Part shown: piece after piece, positions 10,001-17,327 of the stretch
Layout: every line of letters starts with the position of its first letter
How positions within the stretch are numbered: the stretch's first letter is position 1
DNA from: a bacterium
Lineage (GTDB): Bacteria; Elusimicrobiota; Elusimicrobia; UBA1565; UBA9628
NCBI GenBank assembly: GCA_021822495.1
Contig: JAKAQO010000003.1
Span: 147,227-211,226, forward strand
Direction: 5' to 3'
DNA: 64,000 bases
Notes under the pieces: generated by a model
What the model was told of the DNA's origin: nothing
The model's input: only the letters and a program-made list of their open reading frames with translations
Database searches by the model: none
Translations under genes and position numbers: made by a program

Positions 10001-12149
10001 TGCTCTTTGTCGTTTAATAGGATTGCGGAGTAATCTTCGATTTGAGGAAATCCTAAAGATAAAAAAGACTGCGAGCGACCGAGATCGTCTGCGCGAAACC
10101 CTAGCATCTGAAGAGATAAAGAATATACTTTCAGCACATTACCCTATAAACCGTGAAAACATAGATCGTATCCGATCTACAGTAACCTTAGTAAATAGTC
10201 TCAATAAATTGCCCTTGGCTGACAAATGGATAGAGTTATTATTGGAGCATGATTGTAGACGGGTAATTGAAGAAGTTAGCAGTGCTCTTCAGAATTTGAA
10301 TACCCCATTGATCCAGGCTATGGAGAGTATTAATAAGATTGAATCTCTTTGTCATAATTCAACTCCAATGTTGCGTGATAATACACTTATTGGAGTTATT
10401 GAGCGCTTAGAAAAGGCGTTGAGCAATCCTGCGGCTCTTGGAGTTCTTATTGACTTTTTGCGGGCAGAAGAACATGTTATAAGGGTTGGAGCAGGTCCTG
10501 TTTTGGATGCGTATAGGAGTGCGAAGATTCCGTTCAAGAAACTCGAAATGATTTATAGCTTTTCGGTTTACAATTCTATTTTAAAGGCTGCTCAAGAAAA
10601 ATTTCCTCAACTCAAAGAATCTGTCAGTTTCCAATTTAAAGAGCTTCGGGAACGGTTTGTTCAGATCGAAAATGAGCTTTTAGATCTTCGTCGAAAAAAG
10701 ATTGCTAGTCAATTATTGTCTCGAAGTATAAACAAGGGCACCTCCAGCGGCAAGGCAAGCGACCTAACTCAGTTAGGTCTAATCATCCATGAACTTTCTA
10801 AACAAAGGAAACATATCTCTATTCGTGAACTGCTTTCCCGTGCTGGAAGCGCTATACGACAGATGAAACCATGCTTTATGATGAGCCCGCTCTCTGTGGC
10901 ACAGTTTCTTTCTGGAGATTTTACATTTGATGTAGTCATTATGGATGAAGCATCTCAGTTGCGGCCAGAGGATGCTGTTGGTGCCGTGATGCGGGCAAAA
11001 CAAGTTGTTATTGTTGGTGATCCCAAGCAACTACCTCCGACAAATTTCTTTAATTTTTCTGATGATGCGCCATCTATTGATACGGCTGAAGATGTAGACA
11101 GCAATGTTGATCAGGAATCCATCCTTGACTTGGCTTATCGCTCATTCCGTCCAGTCCGTCGTCTCCGTTGGCATTATAGATCACGACATGAATCTTTGAT
11201 CGCTTTCTCCAACCATGCCTTTTACGATAAAAATTTAATCATATTCCCTTCGCCATTTCCCGGACTAACACACGGCATAAAATTCATTCCTGTTGATGGA
11301 CTTTATGATAAGCGAAAAAACTTGCCTGAAGCACAGAAGATCGTTGAGGATGTAATTAAATTTATGGAAGAGCATCCTGATCGAAGCTTAGGCATTGTTT
11401 CAATAAATCAGGAACAACGTGATCTAATCGCGGAGCTGATTGAAACAAGAACCATCCACGATCCTATAATCCAGAAGTACCTTAGCAAATGGCAAGAATC
11501 CTTGGAGCCATTTTTTGTAAAGAATCTTGAGAATGTTCAGGGTGATGAGAGAGATGTCATCGTGATCTCCACTGTCTATGGGAAGGATACAAACGGTAAT
11601 CTTTTCCAGCGGTTTGGTCCTATAAATGGTGTGATGGGACACAGGCGACTAAATGTTTTGTTTACACGCGCCAAGGAGCAAATGCTCGTTTTTTCCTCAA
11701 TTAATCCGGAGGAAATAATAACAGATAATAAAAGCTCCGAAGGACTTCGTGCGTTCAAGGAATTTCTTAAGTTTGCAAAAAATCGGCGTTTAGACACAGA
11801 AACTCAAGTGGATTCCAATCGTGAGCCGGATTCTGATTTCGAAGTATTTGTGATGGAGAGGCTTCGCGAAAAAGGATATCAAGTTGTCCCTCAGGTAGGG
11901 GTAGCTGGATACTCAATTGATCTGGCTGTTCAGGATCCGCATCTACCCAGTAAATACGTGCTCGGAATTGAGTGCGACGGTGCCACCTACCATTCAGCAA
12001 AATGTGCTCGCGATCGCGATAAGACTCGGCAGGAAATTCTTGAAAAACTCGGCTGGACAATTCATCGCATATGGTCAACAGATTGGTTTCAGCATACAGA
12101 TAGGGAACTTGCCAAGGTCCTAGAACTCTTACCACCTATTGCCGCATAA
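7086..12149 (+). CDS. DUF4011-type SF1 helicase with C-terminal Vsr/MTES_1575-like endonuclease domain (candidate single-gene defence protein)
   Basis: N-terminal LRDKLLDRSKRNPLISF; Walker A VIQGPPGTGKSQTITNII; Walker B VVIMDEASQLRPEDAVGAVMRAKQVVIVGDPKQLPP; helicase motif NVQGDERDVIVISTVYG; C-terminal FVMERLREKGYQVVPQVGVAGYSIDLAVQDP...GIECDGATYHSAKCARDRDKTRQEILEKLGW. Confidence 0.85.
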   Translation: MNERFIKNVVEKLRDKLLDRSKRNPLISFRHSERSRKQIRIVNLLIDQAFAALETLKSIAIQPLPSFESPDEQMPEFIEALKRVKQEDKDYLNAVKALGEKPPTKSLLKLERKLRDQLRSSLSMAPIKNSPEEYAKILGISPNYDLSKGPYKGVRKQLQTILYSDDLERKLSGIYEQAHLSESETGINTLQFAFGFLEWYENENSEEPIYSPLTLYPVQINREISNGEYVYTVSSREEDLSDNICLLERLKEDFAINPLRLKKEESPEHYLARFEILIKKHRSWKVHKFITLSFFSFAKLVMYHDLESALSTKLPDNSVLSKLIEGTESLNNTSFAEDYEVDKPEINSRLQDVILDADSSQLSAIVDVLEGENIVIQGPPGTGKSQTITNIIAVAIAAGKSVLFIAEKRAALEVVKKRLDDVGLGTFCLELHSNKTRKTDVLASLKDWTNQQHSHGKKLIPIEARLAAHLNQIKNTIGDYVSVLHTPFGKTGETLHSILWMALRLRYEASELPPQLSDVTIGNATELTKSDIQKNQDALRALEIHLKANLSDYPSIEVHPWYGLAQANHSPDDSKLLQVYIADSIKTLKDLFKSVSVIRHFGKSLELLSVNEIQKLVNAISNGFIIEQNAAFDIAHVINENLDSVKKALENTEALWITERELAGYIDSDADNRVQVKDITELSNLVQRLDITIFSPAEIPSLIGPAQDILNNWTELQAIIARIANILSIDSRALTFRHVNWLLLAIGFAKEASSRILEYRHPAILNPDNCVPIAIAVRPIKRLRDEREFLGNVFKKTISISRKDISAAATCLGNFTLLSFFQRRYWAARRLYYSIAISSKHVSNRHMSQMLERLISFQDDLEQFELDQKLKNILGDLWNGIDSDIEGISEMASWSKKVAEEFPTYDDFSKKIRKWLFEAQPGEIALLKEFANHPLRELFLDIISPRRVSPRKQFIDELNERSERVIGLTRVNALCRLIGLRSNLRFEEILKIKKTASDRDRLRETLASEEIKNILSAHYPINRENIDRIRSTVTLVNSLNKLPLADKWIELLLEHDCRRVIEEVSSALQNLNTPLIQAMESINKIESLCHNSTPMLRDNTLIGVIERLEKALSNPAALGVLIDFLRAEEHVIRVGAGPVLDAYRSAKIPFKKLEMIYSFSVYNSILKAAQEKFPQLKESVSFQFKELRERFVQIENELLDLRRKKIASQLLSRSINKGTSSGKASDLTQLGLIIHELSKQRKHISIRELLSRAGSAIRQMKPCFMMSPLSVAQFLSGDFTFDVVIMDEASQLRPEDAVGAVMRAKQVVIVGDPKQLPPTNFFNFSDDAPSIDTAEDVDSNVDQESILDLAYRSFRPVRRLRWHYRSRHESLIAFSNHAFYDKNLIIFPSPFPGLTHGIKFIPVDGLYDKRKNLPEAQKIVEDVIKFMEEHPDRSLGIVSINQEQRDLIAELIETRTIHDPIIQKYLSKWQESLEPFFVKNLENVQGDERDVIVISTVYGKDTNGNLFQRFGPINGVMGHRRLNVLFTRAKEQMLVFSSINPEEIITDNKSSEGLRAFKEFLKFAKNRRLDTETQVDSNREPDSDFEVFVMERLREKGYQVVPQVGVAGYSIDLAVQDPHLPSKYVLGIECDGATYHSAKCARDRDKTRQEILEKLGWTIHRIWSTDWFQHTDRELAKVLELLPPIAA

Positions 12150-12399
12150 CAATCCGCGCTCTTTTCGGTGCTGATTAACCTGCAAAGTCGCTTCAAGGGC
12201 TCTTTACGGCGAAGGAGAGTTCAAGCGACAGGAGGAGATGGAATTGACTCCGGAATCAGAAAATACGAGAACACTCCTCAAATTTGCTCAATGCTATGAA
12301 GCATAGCTAAAAAATAAAGACCGTCGAGAAAAGGCTCATCTGTGACACGGACGGTGTTAGAGGCAATCGAAGATGGAGCTGAAACTAAAAATCGCCTCT

Positions 12400-13071
12400 T
12401 TAAGATTTCTTTTTAAGCCAGTCATCTAAGGCAGGGTTGACTCTAATTGTATCATCGCTTGAATTACACGTTTTGTCGTGAACTTTGCATTTAGCATTGT
12501 GTTTCATCATTTCTTGCGAATTGGCAATTAGATGGGCGCGAGAAGTTCTTGCCTTAGAAGCATCCTCGATATAACCTCGCAAGTCTTCTACGGTTTTCGG
12601 GTAAGTCCGTACTCGCGCATAGCAGTTGATATCTTCTGATTTCCAATTGTCCGTCAGCCGTTGGGGCAAATGAGCTAACCCTTTTACTGACGGAAGAAAA
12701 ATTCCCAAGACCCCATTTGGTAAAGAATTATTTTCCTGTCTTAAAGAGGCTTTCAACTCCCAATCAACATACCGCCGGCTATGCGTACAGCTGCCAATTA
12801 AAACAATGGTTACAGTGGAATCAGAAAGATATTTAGAACGAATCTGGCGCATAATATACTCAGGGTCGCTACTATTGACAAAATCGCCCTGCCCAAGCAG
12901 TCCTACGACTTTGGGTATAAAAACATTATCACCTTCGGGACCGAAGGTCTTTATAAAATTTTCAACTTCCAACTTATCGCCTTCATGATAAGAAATAAAT
13001 ACGGAGCATGGAACTTGTGAATTATACAAGTGGGCTCTAAGGGCATCTAATCTATTGGAAGTCGTTCCCAT
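12400..13071 (-). CDS. TIR-like (MTH538/ThsB-type) domain protein
   Basis: CSVFISYHEGDKLEVENFIKTFG...STVTIVLIGSCTHSRRYVDWELKASLRQ; candidate catalytic Glu in VDWEL. Confidence 0.75.
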   Translation of the reverse strand: MGTTSNRLDALRAHLYNSQVPCSVFISYHEGDKLEVENFIKTFGPEGDNVFIPKVVGLLGQGDFVNSSDPEYIMRQIRSKYLSDSTVTIVLIGSCTHSRRYVDWELKASLRQENNSLPNGVLGIFLPSVKGLAHLPQRLTDNWKSEDINCYARVRTYPKTVEDLRGYIEDASKARTSRAHLIANSQEMMKHNAKCKVHDKTCNSSDDTIRVNPALDDWLKKKS

Positions 13072-13091
13072 TTGTTTTCTCCATAGGCTGT

Positions 13092-13505
13092 CTAACAGAA
13101 ATTATAAGTCATCATCGAAATTAAGATAAGCGTGGCAATCAGGACACCATAGAAAATCAACAAAGTATTAGAGATGATCGCACAGGCCCAGCAGTGAACT
13201 TCTTGCATTACCGAATTGGTATCCATCGAATAATCGGTGTTACCCACACCCTTTCGAGTCAGGTCATAAAGTCTTCGGAACAAGCGTTCCTGCCATAGAA
13301 AATACCCATCTAAAATCCAGAACGCAATAACGGGAACAAAGGTGATTAGCACGAATACCGGATCTGATTTATCGGCCGCAAGAGCAAAAAGCCCAGCAAC
13401 AAGCGTTACGGTCCAAGCTTTTATAGTAAAAGAATTTTGGGCCATTCGGCTTATGACGGCTTGAATCATTTCGAGGTGGCGCAATTTCTTCTCGTCGGAG
13501 TCCAC
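13092..13505 (-). CDS. Small multi-pass membrane protein, operonic with the TIR-like gene
   Basis: Hydrophobic segments SFTIKAWTVTLVAGLFALAA, PVFVLITFVPVIAFWILDGYFLW, IISNTLLIFYGVLIATLILISMM; 20 bp upstream of the TIR-like gene; GTG start. Confidence 0.75.
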   Translation of the reverse strand: MDSDEKKLRHLEMIQAVISRMAQNSFTIKAWTVTLVAGLFALAADKSDPVFVLITFVPVIAFWILDGYFLWQERLFRRLYDLTRKGVGNTDYSMDTNSVMQEVHCWACAIISNTLLIFYGVLIATLILISMMTYNFC

Positions 13506-13524
13506 GAATACAATTATAGCTCTT

Positions 13525-13550
13525 TAAGGGTATAATTAATTATGCCCTTA
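13525..13550. promoter_or_regulatory. 26-bp near-perfect palindrome over the -10 and start codon of the TIR gene, in the divergent promoter
   Basis: taagggtataattaattatgccctta, 12 of 13 pairs; TATAAT at 13531-13536 and reverse TATAAT at 13513-13518. Confidence 0.6.
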
Positions 13551-14123
13551 TTTATTAAATCCCAGCTTCAGAAACTTGCGAAATCTCTGGAAAAATCTTC
13601 TGCACAAATTCTTAAGAATTCCGCCGAAACCACATCAGATTATAATCAGTTCGACATATTCCTATCGCATTCTTCTATGGATGCCGATGCGATCCTTGGA
13701 TTAAAAAATCAACTGGAGAATTTTGGCTACTCCGTTTACGTTGATTGGATTGTCGATCTAAAAATGGATCGACAACGCGTAACAAGAGCCATTGCTGACC
13801 TAATTCGGAAAAGGATGCGACAATGTAAATGCTTGTTTTATGTGCCGTCCGATAACGCAAAGACATCGGTATGGATGCCCTGGGAACTGGGCTATTTTGA
13901 TGGGTTAGATAGAGTTAAGTCAATGAATATTGATGGAAAAGTGGCGATCTGTCCTTTGGCAAATGAAGAAGTCTATGATTATAAGGGTCATGAATATCTT
14001 GGACTCTATCCATTTATATCCGCAGACAAACCACAGGGTGGTGAGAAACCTATTTTATGGGTCAATAGAACTCAAAAAACATACATATCCTTTAAGAAGT
14101 GGCTCGCGGGACATCAACTTTAA
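13542..14123 (+). CDS. TIR-domain protein
   Basis: FDIFLSHSSMDADAILGLKNQLENFGYSVYVDWIVD...VWMPWELGYFDG. Confidence 0.8.
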   Translation: MPLFIKSQLQKLAKSLEKSSAQILKNSAETTSDYNQFDIFLSHSSMDADAILGLKNQLENFGYSVYVDWIVDLKMDRQRVTRAIADLIRKRMRQCKCLFYVPSDNAKTSVWMPWELGYFDGLDRVKSMNIDGKVAICPLANEEVYDYKGHEYLGLYPFISADKPQGGEKPILWVNRTQKTYISFKKWLAGHQL

Positions 14124-14501
14124 ATCATGTCCGCAGTGGTCAGAAAAATGGGGAAGTGCCTCATCCCATGTGTTTTTATGCCAACGCCGGGAAAAGCCAC
14201 GCAGTGCGTGACCTTTTTCTAGGCCAAGCAAGTCATCGTAAACCAGATAGAATTGCCTGAATGTTTTCAGATTGGTAAGTCCGTAACCGGAACGATAGTC
14301 CTCCTTCAAGCGTTCGGCCAAGACTCGCATCAACCGCTCTCCATATGCGGCTCTCTGGCTGCCTTTCTGCTCTTCCTCTACAATCTCGCGGCCAATGAGC
14401 CAATTTGAAACCACCTGCGCCGTGTTGACCGAACGCGCCGCGCCCGCGCGGGCCGATTCAATGATGCCCTTAATTCGCTCGTAAAGAGGCGGTTTATTCA
14501 T
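14055..14501 (-). pseudogene. Truncated DUF1016 (YhcG-like) gene: N-terminal domain only, no PD-(D/E)XK nuclease core
   Basis: MNKPPLYERIKGIIESARAGAARSVNTAQVVSNWLIGREIVEEEQKGSQRAAYGERLMRVLAERL...; tail overlaps the 3' end of the TIR gene. Confidence 0.7.
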
Positions 14502-14555
14502 CGCGTCTTCTCCTATCTAGCATTACGGAAAGCCTCACGGAACCAAACCTGCTTT

Positions 14556-14574
14556 TTGAATGATAATCATTATC
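14556..14574. promoter_or_regulatory. Fur-box-like palindrome
   Basis: ttgaatgataatcattatc, 16/19 to GATAATGATAATCATTATC. Confidence 0.45.
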
Positions 14575-14605
14575 ATCCAAGGTTCCTCAAATAAAACATA
14601 TTTTC

Positions 14606-14758
14606 TCAATTATTCGCCAAGGCTTTTTCCAACAGCAAAGCAATCATGTTACTGAAAGAACGCCGCTCCTTTTGGGCGCAGGCAAGCACCTTCCTGTTAA
14701 GACTTTCTGGAATTGAAGCCGAAATTCTGACTAATTTCTCAACCGGATTTTGTCGCAT
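14606..14758 (-). CDS. 50-aa ribbon-helix-helix (Arc/CopG-like) protein
   Basis: Not in ORF track (short): MRQNPVEKLVRISASIPESLNRKVLACAQKERRSFSNMIALLLEKALANN. Confidence 0.65.
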   Translation of the reverse strand: MRQNPVEKLVRISASIPESLNRKVLACAQKERRSFSNMIALLLEKALANN

Positions 14759-14773
14759 TTAATTATCCCCCAC

Positions 14774-14802
14774 TTGACAAATTAAGCATTGTGATGTATA
14801 AT
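14774..14802 (+). promoter_or_regulatory. Consensus sigma70-type promoter
   Basis: TTGACA - 17 nt - TATAAT upstream of the gene at 14871. Confidence 0.75.
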
Positions 14803-14870
14803 GATGTATATAGTAATTTAAAGAGCCTCTAAAATGTATCTTACATAATTTTTTAAAAAATGAAAAATCA

Positions 14871-15392
14871 ATGGAGAAATTAAAAATGAAAAACAAAAAT
14901 ACCGGAGAAAAGAAAATTAAGCGCAAAAGAAAAAATACCCTGTCAATTGAAAATAATCCCGCCATCTGGGTCGAACGAAGTTTTATTCACCTTCAGGAGC
15001 CAAATAGAGTCGTCTATTTTATTTTGGGCTCAAAGCCCATTCCCTATCCTAACGGAGCCAGCTCCAGAATTCTCTATATCGGAGAAAGCAGCAGAAAAGA
15101 CTTATCAGAGCGTCCATTGGAGTCTCTTAAGGAACACGCCGTTGAATTTCTAAATATTCGCGGCATGAAATATTTAACGGTTATCTGCGTGCGACTTCGG
15201 GCTCGACAAAAAATCAAAATGTCAAAGCTCCTTCAAGACGCCCTATTATTTGAGTTTAAGGCTCTTTACGGCGCGCTTCCTAAAGGAAATTCCCAGAGCG
15301 GAACTGAGCATAAACATTGGCCCATCGAGAGATTAAGGGAAATTCTCAGAAAATACGAAAAGGCATCTGGTGCCGATATCCGCTCAAAATAA
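14871..15392 (+). CDS. GIY-YIG-like hypothetical protein
   Basis: RVVYFILGS...SSRILYIGESSRKDLSERPLESLKEHA resembles the GIY-YIG core. Confidence 0.5.
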   Translation: MEKLKMKNKNTGEKKIKRKRKNTLSIENNPAIWVERSFIHLQEPNRVVYFILGSKPIPYPNGASSRILYIGESSRKDLSERPLESLKEHAVEFLNIRGMKYLTVICVRLRARQKIKMSKLLQDALLFEFKALYGALPKGNSQSGTEHKHWPIERLREILRKYEKASGADIRSK

Positions 15393-15459
15393 AAAAAGGG
15401 AGAAATTATGAATAAAAGAAAAATAAATATTCCGAATAAAAAATTAATTTTTGTGAAAA

Positions 15460-15488
15460 TTGTCGTTTTTAACTTTTCCGCGTATAAC
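15460..15488 (+). promoter_or_regulatory. Promoter of HTH gene 1
   Basis: TTGTCG - 17 nt (tttttaacttttccgcg) - TATAAC. Confidence 0.55.
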
Positions 15489-15528
15489 CAAAGAAGGGTG
15501 AATTTAAATCCCCCTTCAGGAGGACGAT

Positions 15529-15729
15529 ATGCGGAAAGAAGAAACAGCTCATCAGGTGGAACCGTTATGGACCATCGAAGAAGTGGCGCAATATTTATCG
15601 CTCAGCCCTTTCACTATTCGGCGAATGTCGCGGCAGGGGCGATTGCCCGCGATTCGCCTTGGACGTCAATGGCGATTTTCCGGGACGGCCATCAAGAATT
15701 GGGTTCTAAAAAATCAAATAAAAAAATAG
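15529..15729 (+). CDS. Excisionase-type HTH protein
   Basis: LWTIEEVAQYLSLSPFTIRRMSRQGRLPAIRLGRQWRFSGTAIKNWV; aggagg upstream. Confidence 0.85.
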   Translation: MRKEETAHQVEPLWTIEEVAQYLSLSPFTIRRMSRQGRLPAIRLGRQWRFSGTAIKNWVLKNQIKK

Positions 15730-15753
15730 CCGAAATATGGGTATTTTTGAAAT

Positions 15754-15782
15754 TTGTCAAAAATTCATTTCGCGCGTATAAT
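15754..15782 (+). promoter_or_regulatory. Promoter of HTH gene 2, 4 nt from the ATG
   Basis: TTGTCA - 17 nt (aaaattcatttcgcgcg) - TATAAT, then aagcATG. Confidence 0.6.
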
Positions 15783-15786
15783 AAGC

Positions 15787-16113
15787 ATGACCGAACAACT
15801 AAATTCTACTTTGGCCGCGAGCCCCTCGCAGATCAGCGCAGAGATTTCGCATTGTCCGACTTGTCGTTGCTCAGCTGGATTAAATCCCGCCCCAATTATT
15901 CCAGCTTTTCCAGCCCAGGAACACAACTTACTCACAATGAAGGAAGCCGCGCAAAAATTACGAATGAATTATTTTTGGCTCGCGAGAAATTGGAAAAAAA
16001 TGGGACTTCATCCAACCAATTTTGGCCATGGCCGTTTCTTTGATGAAAAAGAAATTAATGACTATATTTTGGATCACCGCTACAGCTATAAGGGAAGGCC
16101 GAGGAAAAAATAG
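15787..16113 (+). CDS. Excisionase/HTH-like protein with N-terminal Cys cluster
   Basis: HCPTCRCSAG...NLLTMKEAAQKLRMNYFWLARNWKKMGLHPTNFGHGRFFDEKEINDYIL; ATG preferred over the upstream TTG in the ORF track. Confidence 0.6.
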   Translation: MTEQLNSTLAASPSQISAEISHCPTCRCSAGLNPAPIIPAFPAQEHNLLTMKEAAQKLRMNYFWLARNWKKMGLHPTNFGHGRFFDEKEINDYILDHRYSYKGRPRKK

Positions 16114-16130
16114 ATGTCTGGGGAAATCCA

Positions 16131-17189
16131 GTGAAAGTACTGAGAAACGGCGACAAAGTGTCTCTCGAATATCGCTATCAGGGTCTGTACATTCGCCGAA
16201 GCGTTTCTCTAGACGCGTTAACGATTTTTTTAAACGGCGAACAGCCTGCCGAATCAAATTTATGCGTAGGCCAAGAACCTATGACTTTTGAAAAATTTTG
16301 CGATAAAACTTATCTTCCAATGAACGCTCGGCATCGGCTTAAAGATTCATCCTACCAGCGCGAATTAGGGCTTATACATGCGCTTAAGAGATTCTTTTCT
16401 AAAACCAAACTTCACGAGATCACGCGCAAGGATTGGGAAGAGTATAAGGATCAGCGGCTCTCAGGGCGTCTCTCGGCCAAAGCAAAACCCTGCGCTCAAG
16501 GGACAGTACTTAAAGAATTTAAGTGCTTGCGGACTATTCTTCAATATGCAACCGATATGGAATTGATTCAACGCAACGTCCTTTCCGATATCAAGAAACC
16601 TGGCCTGGTGGATGGAAATCGCGCCGAAGTCTGGTTGACTAAGGACGAAATCAAAAAATTACTTCCGCATTTCGAAGAGAATCACAAACTTTTTGCCGAA
16701 TTCAGAATCTGGACCGGAGCAAGGCCGGGAGAGGCAAGCCAATTCGGGCGAGAGAATATAAATTGGGAACGGGGCGAAATTTCGTTATTAAACTCAAAAC
16801 AAAAAAAGGGCTCGCGACGCCTCACACATCGGTATTTGAAAATCAAATCGCTGGGACCGCGTTTTGAGGAGCTTCTTAAAAGTTTGGTTCCGCATCCAGT
16901 CAGCAGGCTCTTTTTCTGTCACCAAGATACGGGAAAGCCCTATTCAAGAATACACCTCGCGCGAGTTTTCAAGAAAGCTTTGCAAAAATCAGGAATAAAT
17001 AAAAAAGCGGTGGCTTATGATCTTAGAGGAACATTCGCGGTCCATCGCGCAATGGTCGTGCGAAATTTCAGGCAACTTCAAGTTGAGCTTGGACATGCTT
17101 CACCGGAATCGATTCAGCACTACCTGAATCAGGCCACGCATTTCGATCCAAAAGAGTCCATTTTTTACGGGATTGAGGGACTCAAATGA
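16131..17189 (+). CDS. int: Tyrosine-type site-specific integrase
   Basis: TGARPGEASQF, YDLRGTFAVHRA, LGHASPESIQHYLNQ; adjacent to tRNA-Glu; GTG start. Confidence 0.9.
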   Translation: MKVLRNGDKVSLEYRYQGLYIRRSVSLDALTIFLNGEQPAESNLCVGQEPMTFEKFCDKTYLPMNARHRLKDSSYQRELGLIHALKRFFSKTKLHEITRKDWEEYKDQRLSGRLSAKAKPCAQGTVLKEFKCLRTILQYATDMELIQRNVLSDIKKPGLVDGNRAEVWLTKDEIKKLLPHFEENHKLFAEFRIWTGARPGEASQFGRENINWERGEISLLNSKQKKGSRRLTHRYLKIKSLGPRFEELLKSLVPHPVSRLFFCHQDTGKPYSRIHLARVFKKALQKSGINKKAVAYDLRGTFAVHRAMVVRNFRQLQVELGHASPESIQHYLNQATHFDPKESIFYGIEGLK

Positions 17190-17198
17190 CACTGAAAA

Positions 17199-17225
17199 AA
17201 AGTGTGCGCTTGACTGTGCGGTTTT
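17199..17225 (+). repeat. Putative integrase arm-type site, right copy
   Basis: aaagtgtgcgcttgactgtgcggtttt; 105 nt lie between it and attR. Confidence 0.5.
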
Positions 17226-17327
17226 GGGCAAAAAGAAGCAAAAAGGAGCAAATATCAGCAATCTTAACGACGGAGGTCAAATTATGAAATTACGCTTAGA
17301 AAATAACAGTTTCGTCGAGAAAAAACC

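Noticed and set aside
7954-12135. Antisense ORFs under the helicase gene and similar antisense ORFs elsewhere (e.g. 25292-25819, 41937-42473, 49284-49829, 51746-52159)
   Set aside because: All are shadows of strongly supported genes on the other strand.
15408-16043. 211-aa ORF at 15408 as a gene
   Set aside because: Overlaps both excisionase-like HTH genes in another frame; the HTH frames have clear domain content and promoters.
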